DNA from: Entoloma clypeatum | Lineage: Eukaryota; Basidiomycota; Agaricomycetes; Agaricales; Entolomataceae | Direction of reading: 5' to 3' | DNA length: 64,000 nucleotides | Assembly: GCA_963565915.1 (NCBI GenBank) | Contig: OY751485.1 | Coordinates: forward strand, 4,278,001-4,342,000 | Shown here: in pieces, positions 33,819 through 46,691 of the stretch | Position numbering within the stretch: the stretch's first letter is position 1 | Layout of the letters: every line of letters begins with the position of its first letter | The notes under the pieces: generated by a model | Told to the model about the DNA's origin: nothing | The model's input: the letters and a program-made list of their open reading frames with translations, nothing else | The model's database searches: none | Made by a program: the position numbers and the translations under genes

Positions 33819-36800
33819 TCACCGAAGGAGATCGAGTCTCTGATCGTTCGAGGGATACCGATATGCGACGAACTGTGAATCCTGGGTCACACGTTCCTCA
33901 AGCGCTTTGCGGGAGTTCGTGGATAGCTGCGTAGACGGCCGGGCACTAAACACACTATGTCTTGAATTCGATGTATCGTAATTGCTGGCGCCCATCTCTT
34001 CATCGCCAGTGAAACCTGGCTGTTTCATAGAGGGGAATCGATGCGAAGCGTTGAGATCGAAATCCTCCTGCTCAACATTACTTTTTTTCCCGAGGAGTGA
34101 AGCCAAGCCGAATTTGCTTTTGCGTTTAGCGGTTGAAGCGCTGTGTGGACTAGGTGCGGAAAGCTTAAACTGATCAAGAGGGCCCAATGATCTGCGAGAC
34201 GCGCCAAATTCATTGTAATGTGCTCCAAAATTGTAACCTGGCTGTTGTTGGAGGTTTGAAGGCATCGTCTGTAAATTCGGGCGGGATGATAGGCCGCCGA
34301 ACGATTGACGTCGGGTATCAGCGCTGCGGAATGGTGCGCTCGGTGGTATGAAGTCATGTGCAGGGCCTGCACCCAGAGGTCGCTGTCTGGGATCGTACGT
34401 GTAGACCGTACGCGGGCGAGCTTCGGAGGTATGGTTAAGGACACGTGATCCAGAATCCACAGGAAGGGGCGGGAGTGATTTATCTCTGGAGCTGAGGGGC
34501 TGAGGTCTCGGTGTTGATCCAGGAAAGGCTGGTACCGGGGGGATATTCATTGATATTTTCGGAGAATGACGGCGCATGTTGGGTTCGGAGATTACTGGAT
34601 GCACGTTTCTGGTCTGGCTTTTTCCTACTGTGTCGTCTGAGTATTGAATATCTTTGTCATCGAGTGAGTGGATGTTGTGACTATTTTCAATATCTGGAGC
34701 AGAGAGACGTGAGGACGGCGGTGATGGAAAGGCGTTGGCACCAGGCGTTGTGGTGGAAATGTGTTTTTGGGAAGGGAGAGATTGAAGCGGAGGTGTCGAG
34801 ACATGACGGTTATTAGGAGCACGCATATCGCCAGGGCCACGGTTTACAAGATAAGAAAGGGGGGGAGGAGGAGCCAGTGGAAAATCATCTTCGGGTTTAT
34901 CCTGACCCTGGAACGGACCTCGACTCGCAGCCTCTCCACCGCCGTGTTTTCCGGTGACTATACCCCAGATCTTGGCCAATCCCTTCTTCTTCTTCTTAGC
35001 CTTATCGTCAGGCGGGGGCTCAACGACGGGTTCGGGATCAGGTGCATCGAGCTCGGTCGTGGCCCAAAGTCGACTGCGACGAGGAGCATATGGGTCCGCA
35101 TGCCCCTCCCGTTGCAGAGCAAGGCTGTAAACAAGGAAAGGGTATATGAGATACCTGTATACCGAACAAACATTGGGAAACTCACTGCATATCCACCATG
35201 CTGCCCGACATTGCAGAAGCGGCCAAACTATCCTGGCTTCTCCATCCCGCGCTAAGATTCCTGACGCCGAAGAACCTTGTGCGTCTAGGAGACGCCGAAC
35301 CCAAACTGTGAACGTCGGAATACGATGCCTGCGAATAACGTGGATAAGTGTTGAGTCCGCCAACTCCACTGTCGGTTAGTGGACCGTAGCTATTTGCAGA
35401 TATGATCGATCCCACGTCCAGGTTAGAACTGCGCGAGGACTTCCGCACACGCCTCTCGTCCTTGCGCTTCCGGTCCTTCGCTTCCTTCTCCTCTTTGCGC
35501 ACATTAACATGTTCTACGATCAAACCATTCTCAAGGAGAGTAATTTCGCGGGATTGTGAACGCGAGTGGGCATCATATGGAGAGGACGGAGAGCGAGGAG
35601 GTTTGATACGAAGACCAGAAGTTTCGTCGGCGGGCGAGACGCCGTTGCTGCCGACGTCATATGCGGATCGACGCAGCTGAGAATAGGTGTCGCGCATCTT
35701 GTTGTCCAACTGTCTCGCCTCTTGTTGCGCTCGAGCGTGAGCTAGTGCCTCGGCTTCAAGAAGCGCTCGCTGAGAAGTGATATATGCTCTGAGGGTCTGC
35801 TGGCGCGACGTTGGTTCTCGAGGGTTCTGGTGAAAATTTCAGGAATAAAAACACAACAAGGGGAGAAATTGGACACACAATGCTAAGCCAAACTTTGAGG
35901 TTCTGCTCCGTTAAACGCCCTCCTTTTGCTCTGGGTCTTGTTGAACCATCTGGATGAACCACTCCGTTCTTCTCATCTTCTCGCTCTCTCCGCTTCAGGT
36001 CTTCAAAAGCGACATCACTCTCTCTGTCCCACGCACCCGGAGAGGTAACATCGACATCAGCCATATCCTGGTCCCGCATGGCACATTCCACACAAATTTC
36101 TTCCTGAGGTGGTGGTGGAGAATAGACCGTCTTTATGGGCGTGGGAGTCGTTGGGGGCGTGATATAAGTAGGTTGTTGGGCGTGAGCACGAGGGTTTGGA
36201 GCTACAGGTGGGTTGTATGACGGTGAGGCAGATAAAGGCATGGAGAACGTGTTGCTGGGGCCAGCATTGACGGGGTTCACGGAAGTATGCCTCGGTGTCG
36301 TTGACGCAGACGGAGCTTGACGGAAGGCCGAGATCATGGGGTTCGTGTCGTCTTGAAGTTTGGTATGTGCAGAAGAGCGGGACGGTGCACGCTGTTCATT
36401 TTCGTCCAAGCTATATCGTTCAAGCACACGACGGGTGGTGCCGGGAGGCAGGGCGTATGACAGCATGCTTCTCTGCGGCTCTTGTGACTGAGACTGCTGC
36501 GATGCGAGAGATTGGGTTTCTGGAGAAGCTGCAGCCTGAGTGCCTTGATACTGCTGGCCTCGTTGTTCTGGTGCCCATGCTGGTTGCACCGCGCCACGCA
36601 TCCCCATGGCGCCATTATTGCGCTTCGGTGTGGAGTTATCGTTTATACTTTCCCAGCCAGATCGATCGTTGCTCCCAAGAACTAATGCGTGGGCGCGGTG
36701 AGGGCTCTTGCTCTGAGCAAGAGTGGGATACCGAATATCCTGAAAATCAAGGCCGGGATAGATGGCGGCATGCGGGGTGGAGTAGACGTTGTTTCGGAGA

Positions 36801-36820
36801 GGAGTCAACGCAGCAGTCAT
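33819..36820 (-). CDS. Large low-complexity protein, unknown function
   Basis: Three exons (36820-35879, 35826-35186, 35124-33819) sum to 963 codons (962 residues). Most of it is Ser/Pro/Gln-rich and probably disordered. One more ordered, charged segment spans the end of exon 1 and exon 2: ECAMRDQDMADVDVTSPGAW, KGGRLTEQNLKVWLSI, QQTLRAYISSQRALLEAEA, then basic KEEKEAKDRKRKDERRVRK. A lysine run (DDKAKKKKKGLAKIWG) and AKRKSKFGLASLLGKK could be nuclear or membrane-binding signals. CVECAMRDQD might be a short Cys pair. I do not recognise a family. Long Agaricomycete proteins of this style are common and uncharacterised; a cell-cortex or signalling scaffold role would be a guess. Confidence 0.8.
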
Positions 36821-37083
36821 TTGTGGTCGTGACTGTCAAGTTTAGGGCGGGGAGGACGAGTAAGTACAGCAAACAAAGAAAGTGTGACTTTGATGGAATT
36901 GCCGCTTGTCCACTCTGCGGGCACTGACGGCGGACTAACTAGTTCACTTTGGACACTGGTCAGTGAGGCGGTATCAATAAGCTGTCACTCTACATCCTTG
37001 TAGGCTACCAAGTGGAAATCCAAGTTTTTGAATTCAACTGTAATATGTATGTATAGAAGTCGCCAACTATTCATTCTACCACA
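36821..37083. other. Intergenic, no feature seen
   Basis: 263 bp between the ATG of the large disordered gene and the NDUFS7 stop. No motif or RNA gene recognised. Confidence 0.5.
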
Positions 37084-38134
<1,051 letters not shown>

Positions 38135-38213
38135 CGGGACAACGTTGGTGGAAGTTTCTTGGAGGAATTTGAAGTTGTGGCTCAAACCGGAGCCGTCACG
38201 TGATTATCCACAT
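38135..38213. promoter_or_regulatory. 79-bp bidirectional promoter with GTCACGTGA site
   Basis: The whole space between the NDUFS7 and API5 start codons. CACGTG lies at 38197-38202 in the context gtCACGTGat, which matches the binding preference of bHLH factors such as Cbf1 or USF types (family knowledge). No TATA box. Confidence 0.65.
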
Positions 38214-40536
38214 ATGGAACCAAAAGTTGATCAACTGGACCTCGACTTCAGTTTCGCTGCTATGGAAAAGAGCGCTGTAGAACAAGAGCGGGAGATAAAG
38301 GGTAATTTGCACGCGTCCTTCCTCTACATAAATACGCCCACTCAGCAGCATTCATCCATAGATCTCATACGGAGAGCAAAGGGGAACCCAGATAGGATTG
38401 GGTCACTGGTTAGTTTGATTATTTCATGTGGAGGCAACCAATGAATATCTTCTGGTTCAGCGTCGTGATACGTTTAATCGCCTGATAGATTTGACTCACT
38501 CGCCGTATCCCGACTTGAAAATCTTGGCTGCGCAGAACCTTCGTTTTTTCTTACCCGATTTCCCGCAATTTGAAGAGGCCGCCATTGACGCCATCTATGA
38601 CTTGTGCGAGGACCAATCATCAAGGGTATGGCTATCAAGTGGCACTCACAACCCTCTCACACCTTGAATAGGTTCGTATGGAAGGATATTCAGCGATTAC
38701 TCAAGCCTCCGAGGTCAACAACAAGTGGGTGAAGCGAAATGCCGACGTACTGCTGCAGCTACTCCAAAGCGGTGGGCAGAAACTTAAACTTTCTCCCTCC
38801 TCCTACTTGAGCTGACGAATTGGGAATATCAGATGAACCAGACGAGGTCGTCGTCGTGAAGAAGGCGCTCGCGGAACACCTTGATCTGGAACCCAAAGTT
38901 ACATTGAGCGTTCTTTGTGATCAACTTTCTCCGCCGGAAGAAAATCTGGATGAAGAAGAACAAGCTATAAGAGTACGACTGCGGTCCTTGGTTCTGTTAT
39001 TTCTAACTGGAGAGGCCAAACGAGCAATTGTGGAAAAGCATGCTTTACCTGGAAGCGGTGCAGAGGAAATTTTGCTCAATAGCTTGCTTCTAGTGCGTTG
39101 CGCCCTGAGACTCTCTCCGTCTCCTCCTTACTCATAAAAGATTGTCAGGCAATCCCCAAGTTAGGCTTGAACGACGTAGAAATTATCGTCCGAGACCTTC
39201 TCCTCTCATTACCTACATTCAAATCTGGCTCAGCACATGGTTGTACCCTAACAAACATTTTGCTGGACAAAGTGTCCTCATACCTTCGGGCTGGGGTTCG
39301 TTCAGGTGACGTCACCATGCTAAATTCTGCACAATCATGCCTCGACTTGGTAGCGTTTGTGGCCGTAACCAAGAGAGCGGCACCCGCGATCCAATCGCTA
39401 CGGTTTTATTGCAGTTCTATTTCTACCAAGATGACATTGCAGAGGTTCTCGAAGCAACAGCAATCTCTTCTGGCTTGTAATATCGCGGAAACTCTGGACG
39501 TTGCCAGTCAGGGTGCTCAGCCTGTCGATGGCGATGGGGTGCCACTTGACGCCGTCAGACGGCAAGTGGTGGATTCTTGCCCTTTGTTATTCGAGGTGCA
39601 TAGGAATACTTTTTCACTCACATCAAACTGATACATTTCAGTCACTCGCAATAAACTCTGTGTCTGGTCCAAGAGTTGTGAATGCATGCGCTGTTTTGCT
39701 CCGGGCATGCTTAATGGTCGGTCCCAGCAGCAAAACAACATTTACACTTGAAGCTGATTGATTGACAGCGGAAAGAACAGACACAGTGGTCTCCTCCGCC
39801 AAATCTAATAAGTGCCTTGAGCCGCATTGACAGCACGATCAAAGGCGGAGATCTTCCAAATGTTCAAAACCTCATCAGGGTTCGCATCGATCTTCGCCTA
39901 TGAGTTGCTGTATCCAACCTCATCTTTTTTGAGCAGCTCCTACTTCCGCCGTCAAGCAACTCGGCACCATTGAGAAGCAAAGGCAAGACTCCTGAAAGAA
40001 CCTCAAGCACACGTTCGCCCAAGAAAATAGAACAATCTTCTCTGCTTCTCCCCACGCGACCCTCTACCAATGGGTTTCCCCCTTTGAGACGAATGTCGAT
40101 CCCGCTTTCGGAACCTCAAGTCCAGCGACAAAAGTCTTTCCCTGGAAGTGCAACAACAATACGAGACAGTGCCTCGACCTCGAAACACCAGATAACTCCG
40201 GAACCTTCACTGCGACCGCCAAAAAGGTTGAAGGAAAGTGCCGATGACGAGCCTGCTTTACTAAAACGGTTAGGGACCTCATTGTCAAGTCAACGCGATT
40301 CCCGCATGGTCACATCTCGGTCAAGCACTGCTCACTCACAGGTCTCTGATGTGTCACAACCCTCTCCGAACATCGGCTATTCTATAAAAGGTGCCGCTGC
40401 TAAGGGCGACAGAAGTATTGCAAGTCCAAGCCAACGAAACGCCATTCAGCCACCAAGCTCGCTACTGAATCGGTTGGAAGGCGAAGTATCGGGCATTTCG
40501 GCAGGGATGGGAACGAAGAACAGAGGTAGACCGTAG
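38214..40536 (+). CDS. API5: API5 (apoptosis inhibitor 5 / AAC-11) ortholog
   Basis: An alpha-helical repeat protein: the region LAAQNLRFFLPDFPQFEEAA, DAIYDLCEDQSSRVRMEGY and KRNADVLLQLLQSDEPDE matches the HEAT/ARM-like core of API5, and the disordered basic C-terminus ends TKNRGRP. Exons: 38214-38408, 38434-38625, 38672-38771, 38833-39092, 39149-39595, 39642-39716, 39769-39879, 39937-40536. With these the sum is 660 codons. The first join is odd: the reading frame shifts by one between 38400 and 38434, and the only GT..AG segment that fits is 25 nt (38409-38433). All other introns are 46-61 nt. Animal API5 is a nuclear RNA-export and survival factor; the fungal role is not well established. 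Confidence 0.85.
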
Positions 40537-41102
40537 TTGTTGCTTCTTTCCCCTTTGTACTTTGTTTATCGTTAGCGTCCATGTATATGTGCATACGGGA
40601 ACAACGGTGAGAGTTCTTACTCTCTTACCCGAGCCCAAGTGTTGATAATACGAGTGTTGACAGTGAGGGATTCGTCTAGGTTTTATGTTCAAGTTCAGAA
40701 TGGAACACGTAACGTGTTCTACGACCCGCATTATGCCGCCGCCGTCTACCTGGGTCTTCAGAGATAGACCAGAAATCACAGTAATTCGAAGTCCAAACAA
40801 TTGTGGGATCGTTGGAAGTTCAGGTGCATCATCTAAGGTCGACAGTCGGATAACAGGAATAGGACTCACGGCACCCCCCTACGCAATTCATAGAAGCCCT
40901 CAAGTAAAACGAGTATTACTTGAAGCGATGGTTTCACAGAGCCAATCCTATGGAATATTCGGGTGTACCTATATAATCCCAAGGCTGGGGGTTGACTAGC
41001 GGCATGTATTAACGCCTCCACGTCAACCGAACCCGAACGTCCACTTCCCAACTTTTGACGCCGTCGCCTTCCAGCCCTTCTGTGATGGTCTACTCGACCT
41101 CC
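40537..41102 (+). promoter_or_regulatory. Upstream region of DOMON-b561 copy 1, TATA box at 40970
   Basis: TATATAA at 40970-40976 lies about 130 bp before the ATG at 41103. The rest of the 566 bp holds the API5 3' side and shows nothing else I can name. Confidence 0.55.
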
Positions 41103-42845
41103 ATGCTCCCTTTCTTGTTGAATGTCCTTTTGTCGGTTCACACTCATGGAAATGTATATGAACTGTCCTCACATGACCATTGAACCTGGCTTCACCACAT
41201 TCGCTTCTTAGGCTATCGTCACAAGGCGACTGGCCACTGGTGACACACAATGCGCCAACGTACGTAGGCCAGCTTGCCCATGTTCCTCACTTCATCCGCT
41301 TTTGTAGACGATGTGTATCTCGGCTGGTGTTCACGGCTCCAGTGTGGAATGTGCGTCATGCATATTGGCTTTTATCGTTATTTTGTTGAGCCCTGAGTGA
41401 CTTATGTTACCTCTAGATGTCCTATCAAGTACTGGGAAAGCCGCGCTGGGGTGGATGGCCATGTGAGTGAGATTGTCATTCGATCCAAGACTGTATCCAA
41501 GAGTCTCTTACACAGAGGGTTTGGCCAGCAAATGGCAGGCACCCCCATGATCATTATGTGGCCTAACTCGGACGGCAATGTCACCCTTTCCCAACGCACG
41601 GCTTCAGGGGAGGCTCAACCGACGTTAGACTCCAACCCTCGGGCAATTGCAACATTTTCTAATGCGTTGCCATCTGTACGTTCATATACTCTCACCCCCG
41701 TTTCTTTTCAGATAGTTGTGTCTTCCAGACCTCAGGCTCCACCCCAAGTTTTAAGTTTACGATTCCGGTATGACCACTCAACTCCGAGGCCTAACGTTTT
41801 TTATTCGCACGTCCTAATAGACAAGCGGAGAAACCCAGCAGGCCGTGATATATGCCTTTAGCAGCACGCCGCCAAGCTCTTCTTCTATTAATGCTACTCT
41901 AGCAATACATATCGATAAAGGGCGTTTTCAACTCAATCTCGCGAATGGCATAAACACCACCTCGACTAGGTCTGCCTCCAGATCAACCCCCAGCAAAGGA
42001 AGCTCGCATCGCCCTTTCCCATCGGGCGGTCATCCTTTGCTTGCGTACCAGCGCCTCGTGATAGCCCATGTTGTATTCTGCGTTATGGGATTTTTGCTTT
42101 TCTTGCCTGCAGGGGCTCTCCTGGCGCGATATCTCAGGACCTTCAGTCCCAATTGGTTCACAGGGCATTGGGTGATCCAGGTTACCATGGGTAAGCCGGC
42201 CGTCGGGAGTCTATAGCATAGGCTACTGAAAATTTCCCTCGTAGCTGGTCCAGCGATTGTTATTGGCTTTGCTTTGGGCTATTGGTCCGTCACGAAGGCA
42301 GGTGGTTCCCATTTCAATGATCGTCACAAGGTAGAATTCTATATTTGCCCTCCCTTCGATGTACATACATCTTAGCTCCATTTCTTCCTTTCAGCAACTT
42401 GGCCTCGCCCTTTTCGCTTTATACGTGGCGCAGTGTGCTCTGGGAGCCACCATGCACTTTGTGAAGCCAAAGAACGACACACGCCGTCCTATCCTAAATT
42501 ACCCACACGCTATTTTCGGGCTCTTTATGATCGCCCTTGCGATGTATCAAATCTACTTGGGATTCACAAAAGAATGGCCGCAACGGACAGGACTCAAACC
42601 TTTCCCTCATGCACTTACTACGCAGTACTACGTCTGCATCGTCGTACGTCGCTGCTTGATATTTCATCGTCCACGTCTAAGGTTGTTTGGGGCAGCTTCT
42701 TCCTCTCCTATATTTCACTGGGTTGTCTTTATTGCCATGGCAGTATAGGCAAGAAAGAGAGGATAGACAGCAAGCAGCCACTGACATTGACGATGATGAT
42801 CCTGATGAGTTCAAACTTGATCGCGATGGAGAGTATGTAAATTAG
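41103..42845 (+). CDS. DOMON-cytochrome b561 secreted/membrane redox protein, copy 1
   Basis: The first exon (41103-41153) encodes a cleavable-type signal (MLPFLLNVLLSVHTHGN). A DOMON/CDH-cytochrome-like domain follows: TMCISAGVHGSSVE, LGWMAM, GFGQQMAGTPMIIMWP, LSQRTASGE, VIYAFSSTPPSSS. Then comes a five-or-so helix cytochrome b561 module: FQRLVIAHVVFCVMGFLLFL, RTFSPNWFTGHWV, SHFNDRHK, QLGLALFALYVAQCALG, NYPHAIFGLFMIALAMYQ, whose histidines can ligate two b hemes. The tail is acidic (DIDDDDPDEFKL). The family moves electrons across the membrane to extracellular acceptors such as ferric iron or lytic polysaccharide monooxygenases; the exact partner is not known. Copy 2 lies 641 bp downstream with the same intron positions. 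Confidence 0.88.
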
Positions 42846-43486
42846 AGAAATGGTCATCAGTACAGTTAGCATCTACTATCACCCTAAGGTCGTCAGTCAC
42901 ATCAGGTCACAAGTTCATTCTGCACTCCGCTATCAAGTTGCCGACGTGGCGTCGAAGAGAGCATGTCCATGTGATACTTTGTTTGTACTCCGACACGGCA
43001 GGTGACATTCAGTGTGACTCCCCAAATTCAGCAGTTTCGAGCGATCTCAACATCCGCCACAGTTCTACCACATTTCGTGTGTTAAATTCAATCAGAGTCA
43101 ATCAGAAATACTGTCTGTGTTTGCCGTCAGGTCGTAAAAGTAGCTGGGAAGGTGATCTGAGAAATCTGCCGACCTTGAGGATTTTGACACAGCCACGCCG
43201 ACCTTAGGGGATACTTTTGATCCCGGTGATCCTGATTCCGCAGTCTCATTGGCCTTGGCAAGCGATCGTCGTTCTATCTTCCACACCAGCCGACCACTCA
43301 TATATATACTCATAAGCGGACCTCACTCGTTCACACTCGTCTCTTTGCTAAGGTGCGAGGCCCGCTGAGTTATCTGATAGGCGGAGGTACTTATATAACA
43401 AGGGCTTGCCTTGACAGGCATTAATTCTTTGACCCCGACGCCCATCAAGTCGAAGCACCGTCAGCGCGCTAGTCTCTTTGGGCCCG
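42846..43486 (+). promoter_or_regulatory. Spacer between the tandem DOMON-b561 genes, TATA box at 43301
   Basis: TATATATA at 43301-43308, about 180 bp before the copy 2 ATG. No other gene in the 641 bp. Confidence 0.55.
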
Positions 43487-45182
43487 ATGCTCCCTTTATT
43501 ATTTACCGCCTTCTTGGCGGTTCACACCTATGGAAATGTAAGTGGGCAGTCTTCGCAAGGCATGATTCCGGTCTGAACACCCTCGCTTCCCAGGCCATCG
43601 TTACAAGGCAATTGGCAACTGGCGTTAAACAATGTAGCACTGTACGTCAGCTAGGCTATGATATCCTCAGCATCGCCCTCACTATCGTCCGTTTACTTAG
43701 ACGATGTGTATTTCAGCTGCTCTCAATGGCTCCAACGTGGAGTGTACGTGTCACATCCTTTTCATCAGGCGTAAATGACATGTGTTACTTCTAGATGTCC
43801 TATCAAGTACTGGGAAAGCCACCCTGGGGTGGATGGGCATGTGAGTGGAGTGGTGACGTTCAAACCTGGACTGCACCAAACGTCTTCACGCAGAGGATTT
43901 GGCCAGCAGATGGCGGACACCCCGATGGTGATTATGTGGCCCAATTCTGACGGCACTGCCACCCTTTCACAGCGCACGGCCCCACGAGAGGTTCAGCCGA
44001 CGCTCGATACCAAACCTCCGAGGGTCGCAACCCTTTCTGAATCGTTGACCACCGTACGTTCACGTTTCGTCACGCCTGTTGCCTGCTTCATGATTCTGTG
44101 TTTCAGACCTCAGGCTCTACTCCAAGCTTCGGATTTACGATTCCAGTATGTTCATGTGCCTTGAGACCCTAGTAACCCAGTCGTAACCCCTTCATTCAAC
44201 GTCCACAGTCAAACGGCGAAACCAAGCAAACTGTGATCTTCGCCTTCAGCAGCACACCCCCGAGCTCTTCTGCTGCTGATGCCAGTCTGATGATCCACAG
44301 TGACAACGGGGTTTTACACCTCAACCTCCCCGGCAGCGGCAGTGCTACCCCGCCAGATGGGGGCAGCTCTTTCCCATCAGACGGCCGTCCTTTGCTCCCC
44401 TTCCAGCGCCTTGTGATCGCCCATGCTATATTCTGCGTTGTAGGATTTTTGCTGTTCTTGCCTGCAGGCGCTCTCCTGGCGCGGTATCTCAGAACCTTCA
44501 GTCCCAAGTGGTTTACAGGGCATTGGGTGATTCAGTTTGCTATCTGTACGCTCCCTTTACGAGAAGCATGGGAGAGGCTGCTCAATCATTCCTTCTGTAG
44601 CCGGTCCAACCATCGTTATTGGCATTAGCTTGGGTTATAAAGCTGTCACGGATGCAGGCGGTTCCCACTTCAATGATCCTCACAAGGTAAAATTCTATAC
44701 TTGCCATCCAATGCGCATACACCTTAACTTCACTTCTTTCGTTCAGCAACTTGGCCTTGCCCTTTTCGGTTTATATGCCGTGCAGTGTGCTCTGGGAGCC
44801 ATCATTCACTTTGTGAAAGCAAAGAACCGCACACGCCGTCCTATTCAGAATTACATGCACGCCGTCATCGGTCTCATCACTATCGCCCTTGCAATGTATC
44901 AGGTCTACTTGGGATTCAAAAAAGAATGGCCGAAAACAACGGGACTCGAGCCTTTCCCTCAAGGAGTCACTATATTTTACTACTTCTGGGTTGTCGTACG
45001 TCGCTGTTTGTTTTATCGAGCCTAATTGGTACGCTGACGCTACTCTACAGATTCTTCCTGTTCTTTATTTTGGTGGGTTGTCTCTATTGCCAAGGCAATA
45101 CAGGCAAGAAAGCAAGAGTAGGCAACCAGCAGCTGTCAAATACGACGATGCAGATGAGCCAGAATATCGTGATAGCCAGTAA
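43487..45182 (+). CDS. DOMON-cytochrome b561 secreted/membrane redox protein, copy 2
   Basis: Same layout as copy 1. Signal peptide exon 43487-43537 (MLPLLFTAFLAVHTYGN, again 17 codons, same intron phase). DOMON part: TMCISAALNGSNVE, LSSTGKATLGWMG, GFGQQMADTPMVIMWPN, LSQRTAPREV, TSGSTPSFGFTIP, TVIFAFSSTPPSSS. b561 helices: FQRLVIAHAIFCVVGFLLFL, KWFTGHWVIQ, SHFNDPHK, QLGLALFGLYAVQCALG, NYMHAVIGLITIALAMYQ. The acidic tail ends YDDADEPEYRDSQ. A Ser/Gly/Pro linker between DOMON and the first helix differs most from copy 1. The high identity and shared introns show a local tandem duplication. Predicted topology: DOMON outside the cell, b561 in the plasma membrane. Confidence 0.88.
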
Positions 45183-45406
45183 TTAGAGTTGGTTCTTTGA
45201 TTCTCTCGACCATGCGCACTTCAGGCAGGTGCAGGACAATTAACTATACATACTTATCACGAGACGTTGGGAAAGTTCAAGATCAGTTGCAATTGAACAC
45301 TTTCATTGTTCGTGGACCTGTCGTCAATTTACAAATAATCTAGGAAGGACCAAGATCTAACTGGGGGAAAGGACGGCACGAACAGCATTCCGAATTTTTC
45401 CTCGAA
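45183..45406. other. Intergenic, no feature seen
   Basis: 224 bp between DOMON-b561 copy 2 and the homocysteine methyltransferase start. No motif recognised. Confidence 0.5.
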
Positions 45407-46691
45407 ATGTCAACTCTTTTTTTATCGTCTCCTATTGTCCTAGATGGTGGATTCGTCAGTCATTTTCAGAGATACTCTCGGATAAGCCTTGAACTATGAA
45501 GAATAGGGAACCACCCTGAAGGAGCTATTCCAGGTTGATATCTCGCAGTCCCCGCTATGGTGTGCCCAGCCAATCTTGGAAAACCCAAGAATGATTGTGG
45601 AAACCCATCTTGCTTTTCTGCGAGCGGGAGCACAGATTATTCTGACCTCAACGTGAGCGTCTGTCCGTCGTACCAGGGCTGGCCCTCGACTTAGAGCATC
45701 ACGAACCTTCTATAGATACCAGTGCTCTTTCAGTACGTTTAGGCGTGCAAACCTCTCCGAAGCGGTCGCACAGAGCAATATGCTCAAGGCCGTATACCTC
45801 GCCAACGAGGCCCGTACATTATTTCGTAACGAAAATTTGAATGCAGGCGAGATCAAAATCGCGCTCTCTCTGGGGCCGTTCGGGTCCACTTTGTCTCCTG
45901 GACAAGAATACGACGGGTTCTACCCCCCGCCTTATGGACCTATGGGCTTCTCAGCTACCGAAGAGAAGACCAACTCTTTCGGCCAAGATGTTGAGAGCGA
46001 ACAGGTCTCCATCGACGCTCTGGCCAATTTCCACTTCGACCGCCTTGCTATGTTTGCCCAGGATGCGAGGGCCTGGAGTGCCATCGACATCATTGCGTTC
46101 GAGACAGTGCCACTTGTTCGTGAGGTGAGGGCGATAAGAAAGGCAATGTCCTTGCTCCAGCGTAGTTTGGTCGCGTCCGGTGCGCATAGCATCCTGAAGC
46201 CATGGTGGGTCAGTTTTGTGTTTCCCAAAGGGAAGTGTCCGGAGGTGCAATATCCAGGCGGTCCGAGTTTGATGGCACGCGACGTCGTAGCTGCCGCCCT
46301 GCGTGGGGGAAGCGATGCGAGCGATACCGCCCCTGCTCCGATTCCTACCGCCGTCGGGGTGAACTGTACACCACCTCATTTACTCGAGAGGCTCGTTGGT
46401 GAAATATCTGTGGCAATGCAGGATTGTTGTCCTATTGACCAACCAAGACCTTGGCTCGTCCTTTATCCCAACAACGGGGACATTTATGACCCCATCTCTA
46501 AGACTTGGAAAGTTGAGGCAGAGGACGAGGAGCATAGATGGGACGCTGATCTTGCGAAAATTGTTCAGGATCTTGGTCGGAATCAACCAGAATCATGGAG
46601 CGGGTTCGTTGTTGGAGGATGTTGTCGAACGGGTCCCACCGAGATCCGTGGACTGGGGGGTATTTTGAGGAACGGAAGACTAGATCTTTAA
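45407..46691 (+). CDS. Homocysteine S-methyltransferase
   Basis: Three exons (45407-45454, 45507-45652, 45716-46691) give 389 residues. The barrel starts SSPIVLDGGFGTTLKELFQ, with IILTSTYQCSFSTF, KIALSLGPFGSTLSPGQEY and DIIAFETVP. The zinc and homocysteine-binding cysteines are in PTAVGVNCTPPHLLERL and FVVGGCCRTGP. The enzyme transfers a methyl group from S-methylmethionine or AdoMet to homocysteine to form methionine in the cytosol (family of yeast Mht1/Sam4). The length is slightly above the ~325 usual, owing to inserts in the middle of the barrel. The three catalytic Cys are all present, so it should be active. Confidence 0.94.

Noticed and set aside
38302..38348. An intron (GTAATT..CAG) in the first API5 exon
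   Set aside because: No AG in the interval restores an open frame downstream; every option runs into TAG by about 38395.
41103..46691. A metabolic gene cluster linking DOMON-b561 genes with homocysteine methyltransferase
   Set aside because: No shared pathway, regulator or co-oriented biosynthetic genes; adjacency alone is weak evidence.
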